A stretch of 64,000 nt of DNA from Pectobacterium wasabiae CFBP 3304 (GCF_001742185.1 NZ_CP015750.1:3410001-3474000); one strand, 5' to 3'. Shown: positions 9,441 through 18,585, counted from the first letter of the stretch. Made by a program: numbers and translations. The notes: a model not told the origin generated them from the letters alone.

Positions 9441-10916
9441 TTATTTACATAACTCGTCAATCTGGTAGCGATAGATGTCGTTGTACGGAACGAAAGTGAG
9501 CCGGTGTGTGATGCACTCGGGCGCATCTTCCGCGTGGTGGGAGACAAAGAGTAGCTGTGTTTCCCCTTCGCCAATCAAGATATCCAGCCAGCAGCGTACC
9601 AACTGGCGATTGAGCGGATCGAGCCCCTGCAAGGGTTCGTCAAGAATGAGCAGAGCGGGGTGCTTGACTAATGCACGAGCAATCAGCGTCAGGCGTTGCT
9701 GACCCCAAGAAAGCGACTGAAACGGCGTATCGGCAATAGCGCCATTGAGTCCAAGCAGGGTAAGCCACTGTTCGGTTAGATGGTGCTGACGGTCGGAGAC
9801 AGCCTGATAAATACCGATAGAGTCAAAGAAACCAGACAGGATAACGTTACGCACGCTAGTGCTGACGCGGTAGTCCAGATGGAAACTGCTGCTGACATAA
9901 CCGATGTGGCGTTTGATATCCCAGATGGTTTCACCGCTGCCGCGTTTACGACCAAATAGGGTGAGGTCATTGCTGTAGCCTTGTGGGTGATCGCCGGTAA
10001 TCAGGCTGAGCAGTGTCGATTTTCCTGCGCCATTTGGCCCGACAATCTGCCAGTGTTGACCGGACAAGACCTCCCACGTTAGTTCGTGAAGAATAGGGCG
10101 ATCGTTGTACTGTACCACGCCGTTGCGCAGCAGAATGCGTGCTTCATCGGTGGGGAGTGTCATATATTGAAGCGGATGTTCGGGTTCTGGCAGCGAACTT
10201 CCAGATAGCTTTTCGCTAAAAGCGAGCTGGGCCACCAGCGCCTCTGAGAGGATCGCTTCACGCTCGCCAACGCGGGTCAGCGTACAGTCTGCCAGCACAC
10301 CAACATGGTTGATAAAATCAGGGATGTCGTCAAAGCGGTTGAGAATGAGCACCAGCGTATGGCCGCTGTCTGTCAGTTTCCGCAACTCATCGGCAAGCTG
10401 CTGGCGGGAAGCAACGTCTAGTCCGTCAAAAGGCTCATCAAGGATCAGCAGATCGGGGTGAGGCATGAGCGCCTGACAAAGCATCGCCTTCCGAGTTTCC
10501 CCCGTAGAGAGGTACTTGAAGCGACGCTCCAGCAAATGCGTAATGCCAAACTGGTGTGCCAACTGTTGGCAACGTGCGGGATCGCTGAGGCTATCCTGAA
10601 TCACTTCTGCCGTGGTGCGCCCGGTGTCATCTTCGCCTTCACTCAGCATGTCGGTATTATTACGCTGCCACTCGTCGGAAACCAGTTTTTGTAATTGTTC
10701 AAACGACAGACGAATAGGACGTTCGAATCCTGTGGTGCGTTCACCATTCAAGAGAGGCAGCTCGCCCGATAACGCCCGCGCCAGTGCCGATTTACCACTT
10801 CCATTGGCCCCGACAAAGGCCCAGCACTGGTTTTGTTCAAGCGTCAGTTCGTCCAGACGCAGCATGCGGGTATCGCTGAGACGAAATAGCCCCTGCGTGA
10901 TTTTCAACAATGACAT
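9441..10916 (-). CDS. modF: ModF, duplicated ABC ATPase of the molybdenum locus
   Basis: The 491-residue cytoplasmic protein has two ABC ATPase domains in tandem: Walker A GANGSGKSA (about residues 36-44) and GPNGAGKST (about 290-298), with Walker B segments LLILDEPFDG and LLILDEPLQG. Signature motifs are STGETRK and SWGQQR. There are no membrane segments. In E. coli modF follows modE and encodes a photorepair-like ATPase of poorly defined role. Here it lies 40 bases downstream of modE on the same strand, so they are probably co-transcribed. Confidence 0.94.
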   Translation of the reverse strand: MSLLKITQGLFRLSDTRMLRLDELTLEQNQCWAFVGANGSGKSALARALSGELPLLNGERTTGFERPIRLSFEQLQKLVSDEWQRNNTDMLSEGEDDTGRTTAEVIQDSLSDPARCQQLAHQFGITHLLERRFKYLSTGETRKAMLCQALMPHPDLLILDEPFDGLDVASRQQLADELRKLTDSGHTLVLILNRFDDIPDFINHVGVLADCTLTRVGEREAILSEALVAQLAFSEKLSGSSLPEPEHPLQYMTLPTDEARILLRNGVVQYNDRPILHELTWEVLSGQHWQIVGPNGAGKSTLLSLITGDHPQGYSNDLTLFGRKRGSGETIWDIKRHIGYVSSSFHLDYRVSTSVRNVILSGFFDSIGIYQAVSDRQHHLTEQWLTLLGLNGAIADTPFQSLSWGQQRLTLIARALVKHPALLILDEPLQGLDPLNRQLVRCWLDILIGEGETQLLFVSHHAEDAPECITHRLTFVPYNDIYRYQIDELCK

Positions 10917-10956
10917 CTTCTATCCTTAGTCAGTGGCCTATGGTATTCCCGCGCGA

Positions 10957-11748
10957 TTAACAAAGCGTGGCGATGATGACCCGGTCGGCATTAAAACAGG
11001 CCTTCACGTCCGTTCCCTGCTGTAGTTTTTGTTGCTCAAGTAAGGTATTCGGCACCATGGCGCACAGGGTTTCGCCTCCGTTGAGCGTAATCAAAAGTTC
11101 GCTGTTCTCCACACCCTGCTGAATGGTCTGAATCCGCCCCGGTAGGACGTTATCAACGGCGGGCACGGTAGAGGTGGCGGCGTATACATCGATCCAAGGT
11201 GCTTTAATCAGTGCCAGTACCTCTTTCCCTTTCTGTAATTGCAGACGTTCCGCGCTTTGCTGCGTAATCAGTACGCTGATCGTTGTTTTACCATCGGCGA
11301 GCAAAATATCCAGGTGTTGTTGTACCTGTTCTTCACCGCGTGCGAGCACGGTTCCAAAAAACTGGTTACGTGCGCTGGTTTGCAGTGAGAAACGCGCGAT
11401 AGCTGCCAGCAGGCTATCCAACGGCAGCCCGTCTTCCTGCAATACATCAAAGGCTTTTTGCTGAATCTGTGCGAGCAAATCGTACAGTTGGAGAAGACGT
11501 TCGCCATAACGCGTGAGTTGCGCACCGCCACCGCCTTTACCGCCGGTCATACGCTCGACGATGGTTTGCTCGGCCAGTTGGTTCATCTCATTGATGGCAT
11601 CCCATGCGCTTTTGTAGCTAATCCCTGCCAGTTTGGCTCCCTGGCTGATTGAACCGGTATGACGAATTTGCTTGAGCAATTCAATACGCCGCGGATCGGC
11701 GAATAAACGCTGTTGGAGTTTCAGGGTGAGAAGAATTTCAGCCTGCAT
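10957..11748 (-). CDS. modE: Molybdate-responsive transcriptional regulator ModE
   Basis: The 263-residue protein has an N-terminal LysR-like winged helix (RIELLKQIRHTGSISQGAKL, then SYKSAWDAINEMN) followed by two MOP/TOBE molybdate-binding domains (about residues 125-260, with TSARNQFFGTV and CAMVPNTLLEQ). ModE with bound molybdate represses the modABC operon. A recognisable ModE box lies in front of modA at 12597-12622. The start MQAEILLTL matches the family; an ATG 24 codons upstream has no family counterpart. It is divergent from acrZ, as in E. coli. Confidence 0.95.
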   Translation of the reverse strand: MQAEILLTLKLQQRLFADPRRIELLKQIRHTGSISQGAKLAGISYKSAWDAINEMNQLAEQTIVERMTGGKGGGGAQLTRYGERLLQLYDLLAQIQQKAFDVLQEDGLPLDSLLAAIARFSLQTSARNQFFGTVLARGEEQVQQHLDILLADGKTTISVLITQQSAERLQLQKGKEVLALIKAPWIDVYAATSTVPAVDNVLPGRIQTIQQGVENSELLITLNGGETLCAMVPNTLLEQQKLQQGTDVKACFNADRVIIATLC

Positions 11749-11900
11749 AGTGAGAGCACCGTCGGTGAGTTTAATTCTCTGTATTGTCGCTATTTTCTTC
11801 ATCAGGGGCAAATCGCACAAATAGACGCACTATTTTCTTTTACTGCGGTAGACTACATCACAATTACGACGATCTCGGTTTACAGTGAAATAGCGCATTG

Positions 11901-12022
11901 TACCCTAGATAATTCGGGTTGCGTGAAGGCGGCAACCGCGTGAATCTCCAGGAGCTTACACAAGTAAGTGACTGAGGTGAACAAGGGCGCCAACGCACAA
12001 GCAGCTTGAAGTATGACGGGTA
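11901..12022. repeat. Palindromic dispersed repeat, short form (copy 1)
   Basis: A 122-base element bounded by imperfect terminal inverted repeats: TACCCTAGATAATTCGGGTT at the left, AGCTTGAAGTATGACGGGTA at the right. A central hairpin core reads GAGCTTACACAAGTAAGTGA. The same ends and core occur in the longer copy at 12289-12559. It lies between modE and acrZ, about 45 bases upstream of acrZ. No coding capacity is seen. It looks like a non-autonomous (MITE-like) enterobacterial repeat. Confidence 0.8.
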
Positions 12023-12067
12023 GAGACGGGCTAAAGTAGCGTTACCGTTGCAATAAGTGAGGTAAGC

Positions 12068-12223
12068 ATGTTGGAGTTGTTGAAGAGCCTGCTGTTTGCA
12101 GTTGCCATGGTTCCGGTGATGATGGTGCTGATTATGGGCTCAATTTATTGCCTGGGCGAAGTATTTAACGTGTTGTCCCGCATTGGTCATTCTGACGGTC
12201 AGCGCGCAAAGAACCAGCACTGA
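12068..12223 (+). CDS. acrZ: AcrZ, small membrane accessory protein of the AcrAB-TolC pump
   Basis: A 51-residue gene: [10 protein letters not shown] at the start, then the hydrophobic stretch [20 protein letters not shown], then [10 protein letters not shown] and a polar tail. This closely matches E. coli AcrZ (YbhT), a single-helix protein that binds AcrB and modulates drug export. The position between modE and modA is the same as in E. coli. GAGG lies about six bases before the ATG. It is monocistronic, followed by a terminator hairpin and flanked by two copies of a dispersed repeat. Confidence 0.93.
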   Translation: MLELLKSLLFAVAMVPVMMVLIMGSIYCLGEVFNVLSRIGHSDGQRAKNQH

Positions 12224-12246
12224 TTCACGATCCTTTTCTATTTTAA

Positions 12247-12266
12247 TGTCCGGCGTTTGCCGGACA
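12247..12266 (+). terminator. Rho-independent terminator of acrZ
   Basis: Perfect 8-bp stem TGTCCGGC / GCCGGACA with a GTTT loop, followed by TTGCTTTTC, 23 bases after the acrZ stop. Confidence 0.8.
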
Positions 12267-12288
12267 TTGCTTTTCTACCCCCTAGATA

Positions 12289-12559
12289 TACCCTAAATAA
12301 TTCGAGTTTCAGGCAGGCGGCAAGGGAAGGACAAATTTGTCGGGAACGAATTTGACCAGCCAGCGGCTGGCCTCCGGTGAGAGACAGGATGTCTCTCATT
12401 TCATCCCGATGAGCTTACTCAGGTAAGTGATTCGGGTGAGTGACAAATCTACCAAAGGCAGATTTGAACGCTGCTTGCAGCGGCCCCAACGGGGCGAGAC
12501 ACACATCAGTGTGCCGAGTAGCGCAGCCAACGCACATGCAACTTGAAGTATGACGGGTA
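12289..12559. repeat. Palindromic dispersed repeat, long modular form (copy 2)
   Basis: A 271-base element with the same termini as copy 1 (TACCCTAAATAATTCGAGTT and AACTTGAAGTATGACGGGTA, 15 of 20 bases matching as inverted repeats) and the same core (GAGCTTACTCAGGTAAGTGA). Between them is a series of small perfect hairpins: 12330-12341, 12359-12371, 12378-12398, 12444-12466, 12470-12481, 12483-12495 and 12500-12513. It ends 37 bases before the ModE operator and fills most of the 418-base acrZ-modA gap. It contains no ORF. Confidence 0.8.
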
Positions 12560-12596
12560 ATCTACCTCTTTAAAGCACATGACACCGCTTCATGAT

Positions 12597-12622
12597 TCGT
12601 TATATCATTATTTACACAACGA
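12597..12622 (+). promoter_or_regulatory. ModE operator of modABC
   Basis: Two inverted half-sites, TCGTTATATC (12597-12606) and TACACAACGA (12613-12622), are separated by six bases. This fits the known ModE box (CGTTATATA-type half-sites with a 6-base spacer). It lies 19 bases before the modA start, so bound ModE-molybdate would block the promoter or early transcription. Confidence 0.82.
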
Positions 12623-12641
12623 TAATTGTCAGGAGACAAGA

Positions 12642-13412
12642 ATGAAGCAGCAATGGTTAAAATGGTTTGCCGCATTGACCCTCAGTGCAGGAATGGTGCT
12701 GCCCGCAGCAGCAGAAGATAAAGTCACAGTGTTTGCCGCGGCATCACTCACCAATGCGTTGCAGGAGATCGCTGCGCAGTATCAGAAAGAGAAAAAGGTT
12801 GCTGTCGTGGCGTCTTATGCCTCTTCCTCAACGCTGGCGCGCCAGATTGAACAAGGTGCACCTGCCGATCTGTTCATCTCCGCTGACCAACAGTGGATGG
12901 ACTACGCGCAGGATAAAAACCTGATGGATACCGCCACGCGTCACACGCTGCTGGGCAATGAGTTGGTAGTGATTGCGCCGAAGGCGAGTGCGCAGAAAGA
13001 TATCAACATTGATGAAAAAACCGATTGGAAAAGCCTGTTGAAAGGTGGTCGTCTGGCCGTTGGTGACCCTGATCATGTGCCTGCCGGCATTTATGCTAAA
13101 GAAGCCTTACAGAATCTGAAAGCTTGGGATGAACTCTCCCCGCTGATGGCGCGAGCTAATAACGTGCGTGCGGCCATGGCTTTGGTTGAGCGTGAAGAAG
13201 CGCCGCTGGGTATTGTTTACGGTTCTGATGCGGTTGCCAGCGACAAAGTTAAGGTTGTTGGTACGTTCCCAGCCGCGAGCCACAAGCCTGTTGAATATCC
13301 GATGGCGGTAGTAAAAGAGCATAAAAACCCTGCGGTTACCGGCTTTTATGACTACCTGAAAACCCCGGAAGCAGCAGCAGTGTTTAAACGTTACGGCTTT
13401 GCACCGCGTTAA
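12642..13412 (+). CDS. modA: Molybdate-binding periplasmic protein ModA
   Basis: The 256-residue substrate-binding protein captures molybdate/tungstate in the periplasm for ModBC. A signal peptide (MKQQWLKWFAALTLSAG to AAAE) is followed by the family motifs FAAASLTNALQEIA, YASSSTLARQIEQGAPAD and GRLAVGDPDHVPAGIY, which contribute oxyanion ligands. The ATG at 12642 follows AGGAG; the longer reading from 12579 runs through the ModE operator and is rejected. It is first of modABC, 2 bases before modB. Confidence 0.97.
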   Translation: MKQQWLKWFAALTLSAGMVLPAAAEDKVTVFAAASLTNALQEIAAQYQKEKKVAVVASYASSSTLARQIEQGAPADLFISADQQWMDYAQDKNLMDTATRHTLLGNELVVIAPKASAQKDINIDEKTDWKSLLKGGRLAVGDPDHVPAGIYAKEALQNLKAWDELSPLMARANNVRAAMALVEREEAPLGIVYGSDAVASDKVKVVGTFPAASHKPVEYPMAVVKEHKNPAVTGFYDYLKTPEAAAVFKRYGFAPR

Positions 13413-13414
13413 CG

Positions 13415-14101
13415 ATGCTGAGTGATTATGAATGGCAGGCTATTGAGCTGAGCCTCAAAGTATCCGTTGTGGCTGTGGCTTTCAGCTTGCCGTTTGGGAT
13501 ACTGATGGCGTGGATTTTGGTGCGCTGTCGGTTCCCCGGTAAATCGTTGCTGGATAGCATTATCCATTTGCCACTGGTGTTGCCGCCTGTGGTCATTGGC
13601 TATTTGCTATTGGTGGCGATGGGAAAACGTGGCGTAATCGGTTCCTGGCTCTATGACTGGTTCGGCTTCAGCTTTAGTTTTAGCTGGCGCGGTGCCGCGT
13701 TAGCGTCTGCGGTAGTCGCGTTTCCGCTAATGGTCAGGGCGATTCGTCTCTCGCTTGATGCCGTCGATATACATCTGGAACAAGCTGCCCGAACTCTGGG
13801 TGCCTCGCCTTGGCGCGTGTTTTTCACCATCACATTACCTCTTTCTTTTCCCGGAATTGTGGTTGGAACCGTATTGGCGTTTGCTCGTTCTTTGGGCGAA
13901 TTTGGTGCAACCATTACGTTTGTTTCTAATATCCCCGGTGAAACCCGAACTATACCATTGGCGATGTATACCCTGATTGAAACCCCCGGTGCGGAGGCTG
14001 ATGCAGCAAGGCTATGTATTATTGCCATCGTCTTGTCGCTGGCTGCGCTGATGGCATCGGAATGGCTAACAAACTGGAGCCGCAAGCGGTTGGGGGGATA
14101 A
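13415..14101 (+). CDS. modB: Molybdate ABC transporter permease ModB
   Basis: The 228-residue inner-membrane permease has about five transmembrane segments. The cytoplasmic EAA loop that contacts ModC is visible ([21 protein letters not shown], about residues 125-145). [10 protein letters not shown] and [17 protein letters not shown] are typical of the CysTW/ModB group. Its TAA overlaps the modC ATG by one base (TAATG), so translation is coupled. Confidence 0.97.
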   Translation: MLSDYEWQAIELSLKVSVVAVAFSLPFGILMAWILVRCRFPGKSLLDSIIHLPLVLPPVVIGYLLLVAMGKRGVIGSWLYDWFGFSFSFSWRGAALASAVVAFPLMVRAIRLSLDAVDIHLEQAARTLGASPWRVFFTITLPLSFPGIVVGTVLAFARSLGEFGATITFVSNIPGETRTIPLAMYTLIETPGAEADAARLCIIAIVLSLAALMASEWLTNWSRKRLGG

Positions 14102-15159
14102 TGCTACAACTCGATTTTCATCAACAACTGGGTAGCCTCGAACTCCATGTTCAGTCTGAACTGCCTGCGAACGGTATTACCGCTATTTTTGGCGTGTCTG
14201 GAGCAGGAAAAACCTCACTGATCAACGCGGTTGTTGGCCTGACTCGGCCCGATGGCGGTCGGATTGTGCTTAATGATCATGTGCTGGTGGATACGCAGCA
14301 GCGTGTTTTCCTCCCACCAGAAAAACGACATATCGGTTATGTGTTTCAGGATGCCCGCCTGTTTCCGCATTATCGCGTGCGTGGAAATTTGCGCTACGGT
14401 ATGGCTGAAAAAATGGCATCGCAGTTTGATGACATCGTCAATTTGCTGGGTATCGAACATTTACTGAACCGCTATCCACTGACGCTGTCTGGCGGAGAAA
14501 AGCAGCGTGTTGCGATAGGTCGGGCGTTGCTCACTGCGCCGGAATTGTTGCTCATGGATGAACCACTGGCGTCGCTGGATTTGCCGAGAAAGCGTGAACT
14601 TTTGCCGTATTTAGAACGGCTGGCGAAAGAGGTCAATATTCCGATTCTGTATGTTAGCCACAGTCTGGAAGAAATTGTCCGGTTAGCCGATCATGTTGTG
14701 GTGCTTGATAAAGGCAAAGTGAAAGCACAAGGTTTGCTGGAGGAGGTGTGGGCAAGTAGCGCACTACGTCCTTGGTTACCAAAAGACGAGCAAAGCAGTA
14801 TTCTCAGTGCGCGCGTGTTGGCTCAGCATGAGCATTACGCCATGACGGCATTGGCATTAGGCGACCAGCAAGTGTGGGTCGGTAAAGTCGAGTTGCCGCA
14901 GGATGCCGCATTGCGTATTCGCGTGAATGCTGCCGATGTCTCTCTGGTGCTACAGCCGCCAGAAAAAAGCAGTATTCGTAATGTACTGTGTGCCAGCGTG
15001 GTGGAGTGCATTGATGTCGATGAACAGGTTGAAGTGAAGCTTGCGATCGGCCAGCAGACGTTGTGGTCCCGTATCACGCCGTGGGCACGGGACGATCTCG
15101 CGCTTCATCCAGGGCAAGCGCTCTATGCGCAGATTAAGAGCGTGTCGATTACGGCGTAA
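14101..15159 (+). CDS. modC: Molybdate ABC transporter ATPase ModC
   Basis: The 352-residue ATPase drives molybdate import. Walker A is GVSGAGKTS (about residues 31-39), the signature is [16 protein letters not shown] and Walker B is [14 protein letters not shown]-terminal MOP/TOBE domain (about residues 290-350) can bind molybdate for feedback. The start at 14101 ([10 protein letters not shown]) matches the family; an in-frame start 29 codons upstream lies inside modB. In E. coli modC is followed by ybhA; here ybhA is about 7 kb away, on the far side of the insert. Confidence 0.97.
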   Translation: MLQLDFHQQLGSLELHVQSELPANGITAIFGVSGAGKTSLINAVVGLTRPDGGRIVLNDHVLVDTQQRVFLPPEKRHIGYVFQDARLFPHYRVRGNLRYGMAEKMASQFDDIVNLLGIEHLLNRYPLTLSGGEKQRVAIGRALLTAPELLLMDEPLASLDLPRKRELLPYLERLAKEVNIPILYVSHSLEEIVRLADHVVVLDKGKVKAQGLLEEVWASSALRPWLPKDEQSSILSARVLAQHEHYAMTALALGDQQVWVGKVELPQDAALRIRVNAADVSLVLQPPEKSSIRNVLCASVVECIDVDEQVEVKLAIGQQTLWSRITPWARDDLALHPGQALYAQIKSVSITA

Positions 15160-15336
15160 ACACAGGCTGAGCGATAGGGAAGTGCTCCATATCGCTCTAT
15201 TCACCGCGTTAATTTCGCCAGTATTCTGTGACTAAGGTAACAGAATACATATTGAGAGTGATTTTCAATTCGTTTTTCCTACCGTATGAACAGGGTAGTC
15301 AGATAAATTATCCCCGCGTTATTATTTTTTCATCAT

Positions 15337-15358
15337 AAAAAGTAATCGATTACTTTTT
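15337..15358 (+). promoter_or_regulatory. LacI-type operator upstream of the secreted epimerase-like gene
   Basis: A perfect 22-base palindrome centred on GTAATCGATTAC, with A and T runs at its ends, lies 39 bases before the start of the gene at 15398. The same core occurs twice in front of the MFS gene and glk. Its symmetric CG centre is typical of LacI-family operators, and a LacI-family gene is in the cluster. Confidence 0.75.
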
Positions 15359-15397
15359 GTTTTCACCTGTGCTACGGGATAAAAATAGGAGAAGGAC

Positions 15398-16260
15398 ATG
15401 CCTGCTATGACATTGTTGCGCCGTGCGTTTGCGATACCACTGTTGTTGATGGTTTCATCAGGTCTGGCGCTTGCCGAGCGTCCAGCAGAAAATCAGAAAA
15501 TCGCGTTGCAAATGTATACGCTGCGTAGCGTGAGTACGCTTGATGAGCAATTTTCCATGGCGCACAACGCTGGCTTTAAGGCGGTTGAGTTAGTGGGGAC
15601 GCACGGTATTAGTGCGCCAGAAATGAAGGGGTTGCTGGGAAAATATCAGTTGAAAGCCATTGCGGCGCATGTCCAGTTTGGCGAGCTGAAAAGTAACTTG
15701 TCTGAGGTTGTGGCCTTTAACAAGGCGATAGGCAACCGCATGATTATCGTGCCATGGCTCAATGTTGAAGACCGACCGAATAGCGCAGAGGGATGGCAGC
15801 GCTTTGGTGCGGAAATGAACGATCTGGGGCGTGAACTGAAGAAGCAGGGCATGCAGTTGGCTTATCACAACCATAATTTTGAGATGAAGAAGTATCGCGG
15901 TAAAACGGCGCTGGAAATTATGTTAGATGCCGCAGAGCCAGAGAACCTGATGCTGGAAATGGATGTCGCTTGGGTATCCCGAGGGGGCAGGATCCTGCGC
16001 GCCTTCTGCGCCAGTACAAAGGCCGTATCTACTCGATTCATGCGAAAGACAATACTTCCATCGGTATCCGCGATGATGAAATGAACTTTGCCCCACCGGG
16101 GGAGGGCATTTTGGCGTGGGAAGAGATTATCCCTGCGGCGGCTAAAGCGGGTACACACTGGTTTGTTGCTGAGCATGACTTGCCGAAAGATCCACAGGCC
16201 ATTATTTCTGCTGCCTATCAATCGCTATATGAAAAGCTGAGCAAGGTGAAAAGTAAGTAA
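15398..16260 (+). pseudogene. Secreted sugar-phosphate isomerase/epimerase-like protein, frameshifted
   Basis: Two overlapping reading frames together encode one protein of the xylose-isomerase-like TIM-barrel family. The first part (15398 to about 15987) has a signal peptide (LLMVSSGLALA), then KIALQMYTLRS, AGFKAVELVG and QLAYHNHNFEMKK, and reaches LMLEMDVAWVSRG. The reading then shifts to another frame carrying GQDPARLLRQYKGRIYSIHAKDN to the stop at 16260. The break falls in a run of five G (15983-15987); one extra G would restore a 287-residue protein. The frame as written stops at 16084 and loses the C-terminal metal/substrate residues. It could be a real null mutation, a phase-variable tract or a sequencing error. 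It is divergent from nothing and convergent with the LacI gene. Confidence 0.85.
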
Positions 16261-16338
16261 GAAACAGAAATATCAACCTGCGGTAAACTGGCCGCAGGTT
16301 GTCAGAAGTAGCATCGCGAAAGGTGAATATAGCGTGAG

Positions 16339-17319
16339 TTAGCTGGATGCCCGCTCGACAAATGTCCATTCCAGTAAGCGCTTTTCTGTTGCGCTGGCAG
16401 GCTGGTCGATCTGTTGCAATAGCAGTTTCACGGCTTCTCTGCCGATATGCGCAGACGGCTGCTGAATAGTGCTGAGCTGGGGAGAAGTGATGTAGCCCAG
16501 CTCCGAGCCGTCGAAACCGATGACGGCAATATCCTGCGGCGCACTCAGTCCCGCCTCGCCGATTGCCGACAGTGCGCCGGCGGCCAGCGTATCGGACACC
16601 ACAAAAACGGCATCTGGCCGATCCGGGGCGTTAAGTAGCTCGTTCATTGCTGCTTTTCCACCCTGGTAGCTCAACGCGCTGGCGTATTCTACTTTGCCAT
16701 AATCAAACGCATTCTCCGCGAGAGCATCGCGATAACCTTTCTCTCGTTGCTGGGCGTAGAGGTAATTCATATCGTGGTTAATCATGGCAATACGGCGGCG
16801 ACCTTTGCCAATAAAGTGATTAATCACAAAACGAGATGCTTCTGCGTTATCAATACCAACGGATGAAATAGCCGACGTATCGTCATGCTCGGCGCACTGG
16901 ACCCAAGGCGCGTTGCCAATCATGTCCTGAAGCGCAGAAAGCGTCGAAATAGCGTCCATGGTGATCACGCCATCGACCATTTTACCGGACAGTAGTTGCA
17001 GGCTGGAGTGGGCGCGAACGATATCGGCACCTGAATTACACAGAAGGATGCGGTAGCCATTTTCTTCCGCTTCCGCCTCAATGCCTTTCACCACATCGGC
17101 GCAGAAGGGGTTGGCAATGTTGGAAACCATGACCAATAACATCTGGCTGCGCGCGGTACGTAGCTGTCGGGCCAGTAAGTTCGGCTGATAATTGCTGCTT
17201 TTTATCGCATTGAGAACACGTTCCCGGTTTTGCGGCTTCACGGTGCCAATGTTGTTCAACACCCGTGAAACGGTGGCGACCGAGACTCCAGCTATCCGTG
17301 CTATTTTTTGAATCGACAT
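16339..17319 (-). CDS. LacI-family transcriptional regulator
   Basis: The 326-residue repressor-type protein has an N-terminal LacI helix-turn-helix (SIQKIARIAGVSVATVSRVL, residues 2-21) and hinge helix (NYQPNLLARQLRT). A periplasmic-binding-protein-like sensor domain follows (about residues 60-320, with MVDGVITMDA, FVVSDTLAAGALSAI and IAVIGFDGSELG). It lies at the centre of the cluster. The GTAATCGATTAC palindromes at 15337, 21051 and 21083 are the obvious candidate operators. The effector is unknown; a sugar or keto-sugar is likely from the neighbours. Confidence 0.92.
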   Translation of the reverse strand: MSIQKIARIAGVSVATVSRVLNNIGTVKPQNRERVLNAIKSSNYQPNLLARQLRTARSQMLLVMVSNIANPFCADVVKGIEAEAEENGYRILLCNSGADIVRAHSSLQLLSGKMVDGVITMDAISTLSALQDMIGNAPWVQCAEHDDTSAISSVGIDNAEASRFVINHFIGKGRRRIAMINHDMNYLYAQQREKGYRDALAENAFDYGKVEYASALSYQGGKAAMNELLNAPDRPDAVFVVSDTLAAGALSAIGEAGLSAPQDIAVIGFDGSELGYITSPQLSTIQQPSAHIGREAVKLLLQQIDQPASATEKRLLEWTFVERASS

Positions 17320-17383
17320 AATTCAGAAGGCACTCACGCTACTTATGCTTGGCTGAGCAGATTACCATAAATATCTCTGGCTG

Positions 17384-17412
17384 CATCCCGCAGGCATCGC
17401 CCCTGCGGGATG
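17384..17412 (-). terminator. Stem-loop between the oxidoreductase and lacI genes
   Basis: Perfect 11-bp stem CATCCCGCAGG / CCTGCGGGATG with a 7-base loop, 22 bases after the oxidoreductase stop. The GC-rich stem lacks a U-tract on either strand, so termination may be partial or the structure may protect the mRNA end. Confidence 0.5.
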
Positions 17413-17433
17413 AATATCATGGGCTCTGATACC

Positions 17434-18585
17434 TTATTTGGCGACCTTCACCCACATTTGTTGCTGATGGCTTTGCACGATGGCGTCAATGATAAACATG
17501 ATATTCGCACCGTCGTAGAAGGTAGCAAAATTGAACGGATCGACGCCCGGTTGCTTGCCATCGCGCAGATAGCTGTAAAAATTCGCCATCATATTCTTGA
17601 ACGCATCCGGCCAGCCCTCGATATGCCCGCCGGGGAAATGGACGGCGGCGGCGGCTTCTGGATTCAGCAACGCCGGATCGTCCGACAACAGTTGATTTGG
17701 CTTATCACGATGGCCAATCCATAGCTGCTGAGGCGTTTCCTGATCCCAGACCAGCGATCGTTCACTGCCATTGACTTCAAACGTCAGGCGGTTTTTCCGG
17801 CCAGCGCTGACCTGAGAAACGGTAAACGATCCGCGGCTGCCATCATCAAAACGTAGCAACACGGTCGCGTAATCCTCGGTTTTAACCGGTTTTTCGTCGT
17901 ACTCCGGTGGTGTATCGGATGAGGAGAACGTAGCTGCGCCGTTCCGATTGGATTTTCGGATCGGATGGACAATGGCGAAATCGGCGAAAACCTCGACAAT
18001 TTTCCGACCGGAAATAAACTGCACCGTGTCGCACCAGTGCGAGCCGATATCAGCTACCGCACGGGAAATGCCGCCGTACTCCGGTTCAACACGCCAGTTA
18101 TAATCAGTGTCGTGCAGCATCCAGTCTTGCAGATAGCCGCCGTGCACCGCAAAAAGTCGGCCGATCTCCTGGCGCTTAATCATGCTGGCAGCCTGCTGGA
18201 CCATGCCAAACTGGCGATAGACAAAGCTGACGCCGTGAACAACGCCTTTTTCTTCCGCCAGCGCCACCAGCTCACGCGCTTCTTCGCTGGTCATACACAG
18301 CGGCTTTTCCGAAAAGACGTGCTTGCCGGCCTGAATAATCTGCTTATTGATCGCCGCATGGAGATGGTTTGGCGTACAGTTGTGGATCGCGTCAATATCT
18401 GGATGGTTTAACAAATCAGCGACACTGCCGTAGGCGTGAGGGATATTCAACTGGTGGGCTTTCTGCTGAGCGACATCCAGCGAGTTTTCTGCCAGCGCTA
18501 CCACGTCAACAAAGCCGAGGCGACGAATCGCTTCTATATGTGCTGGGCCAATAAAACCGGAACCAATAATGCCAACGCGGATCAT
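17434..18585 (-). CDS. Gfo/Idh/MocA-family NAD(P)-dependent sugar oxidoreductase
   Basis: The 383-residue cytoplasmic dehydrogenase has an N-terminal Rossmann fold (VGIIGSGFIGPAHIEAIRRL, residues 4-23), then NCTPNHLHA and the conserved FSEKPLCMTSEEA (EKP motif, about residues 93-105). The C-terminal substrate domain includes GGISRAVADIGSHWCDTVQF, with the catalytic Asp/His pair. Such enzymes oxidise or reduce sugar hydroxyls, often at C3 of glucosides. The ATG overlaps the stop of the upstream epimerase-like gene (ATGA), so the two act in one operon. The substrate is not readable from sequence; a role in a 3-keto-glycoside pathway is an inference from context. Confidence 0.9.
   Translation of the reverse strand: MIRVGIIGSGFIGPAHIEAIRRLGFVDVVALAENSLDVAQQKAHQLNIPHAYGSVADLLNHPDIDAIHNCTPNHLHAAINKQIIQAGKHVFSEKPLCMTSEEARELVALAEEKGVVHGVSFVYRQFGMVQQAASMIKRQEIGRLFAVHGGYLQDWMLHDTDYNWRVEPEYGGISRAVADIGSHWCDTVQFISGRKIVEVFADFAIVHPIRKSNRNGAATFSSSDTPPEYDEKPVKTEDYATVLLRFDDGSRGSFTVSQVSAGRKNRLTFEVNGSERSLVWDQETPQQLWIGHRDKPNQLLSDDPALLNPEAAAAVHFPGGHIEGWPDAFKNMMANFYSYLRDGKQPGVDPFNFATFYDGANIMFIIDAIVQSHQQQMWVKVAK

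Noticed and set aside
12289..12559. CRISPR array
   Set aside because: The hairpins are all different in sequence and spacing; there are no regular repeats and spacers, and no cas genes are in the window.
14014..14100. Upstream extension of modC
   Set aside because: It would lie within modB; the family start and the TAATG coupling support 14101.
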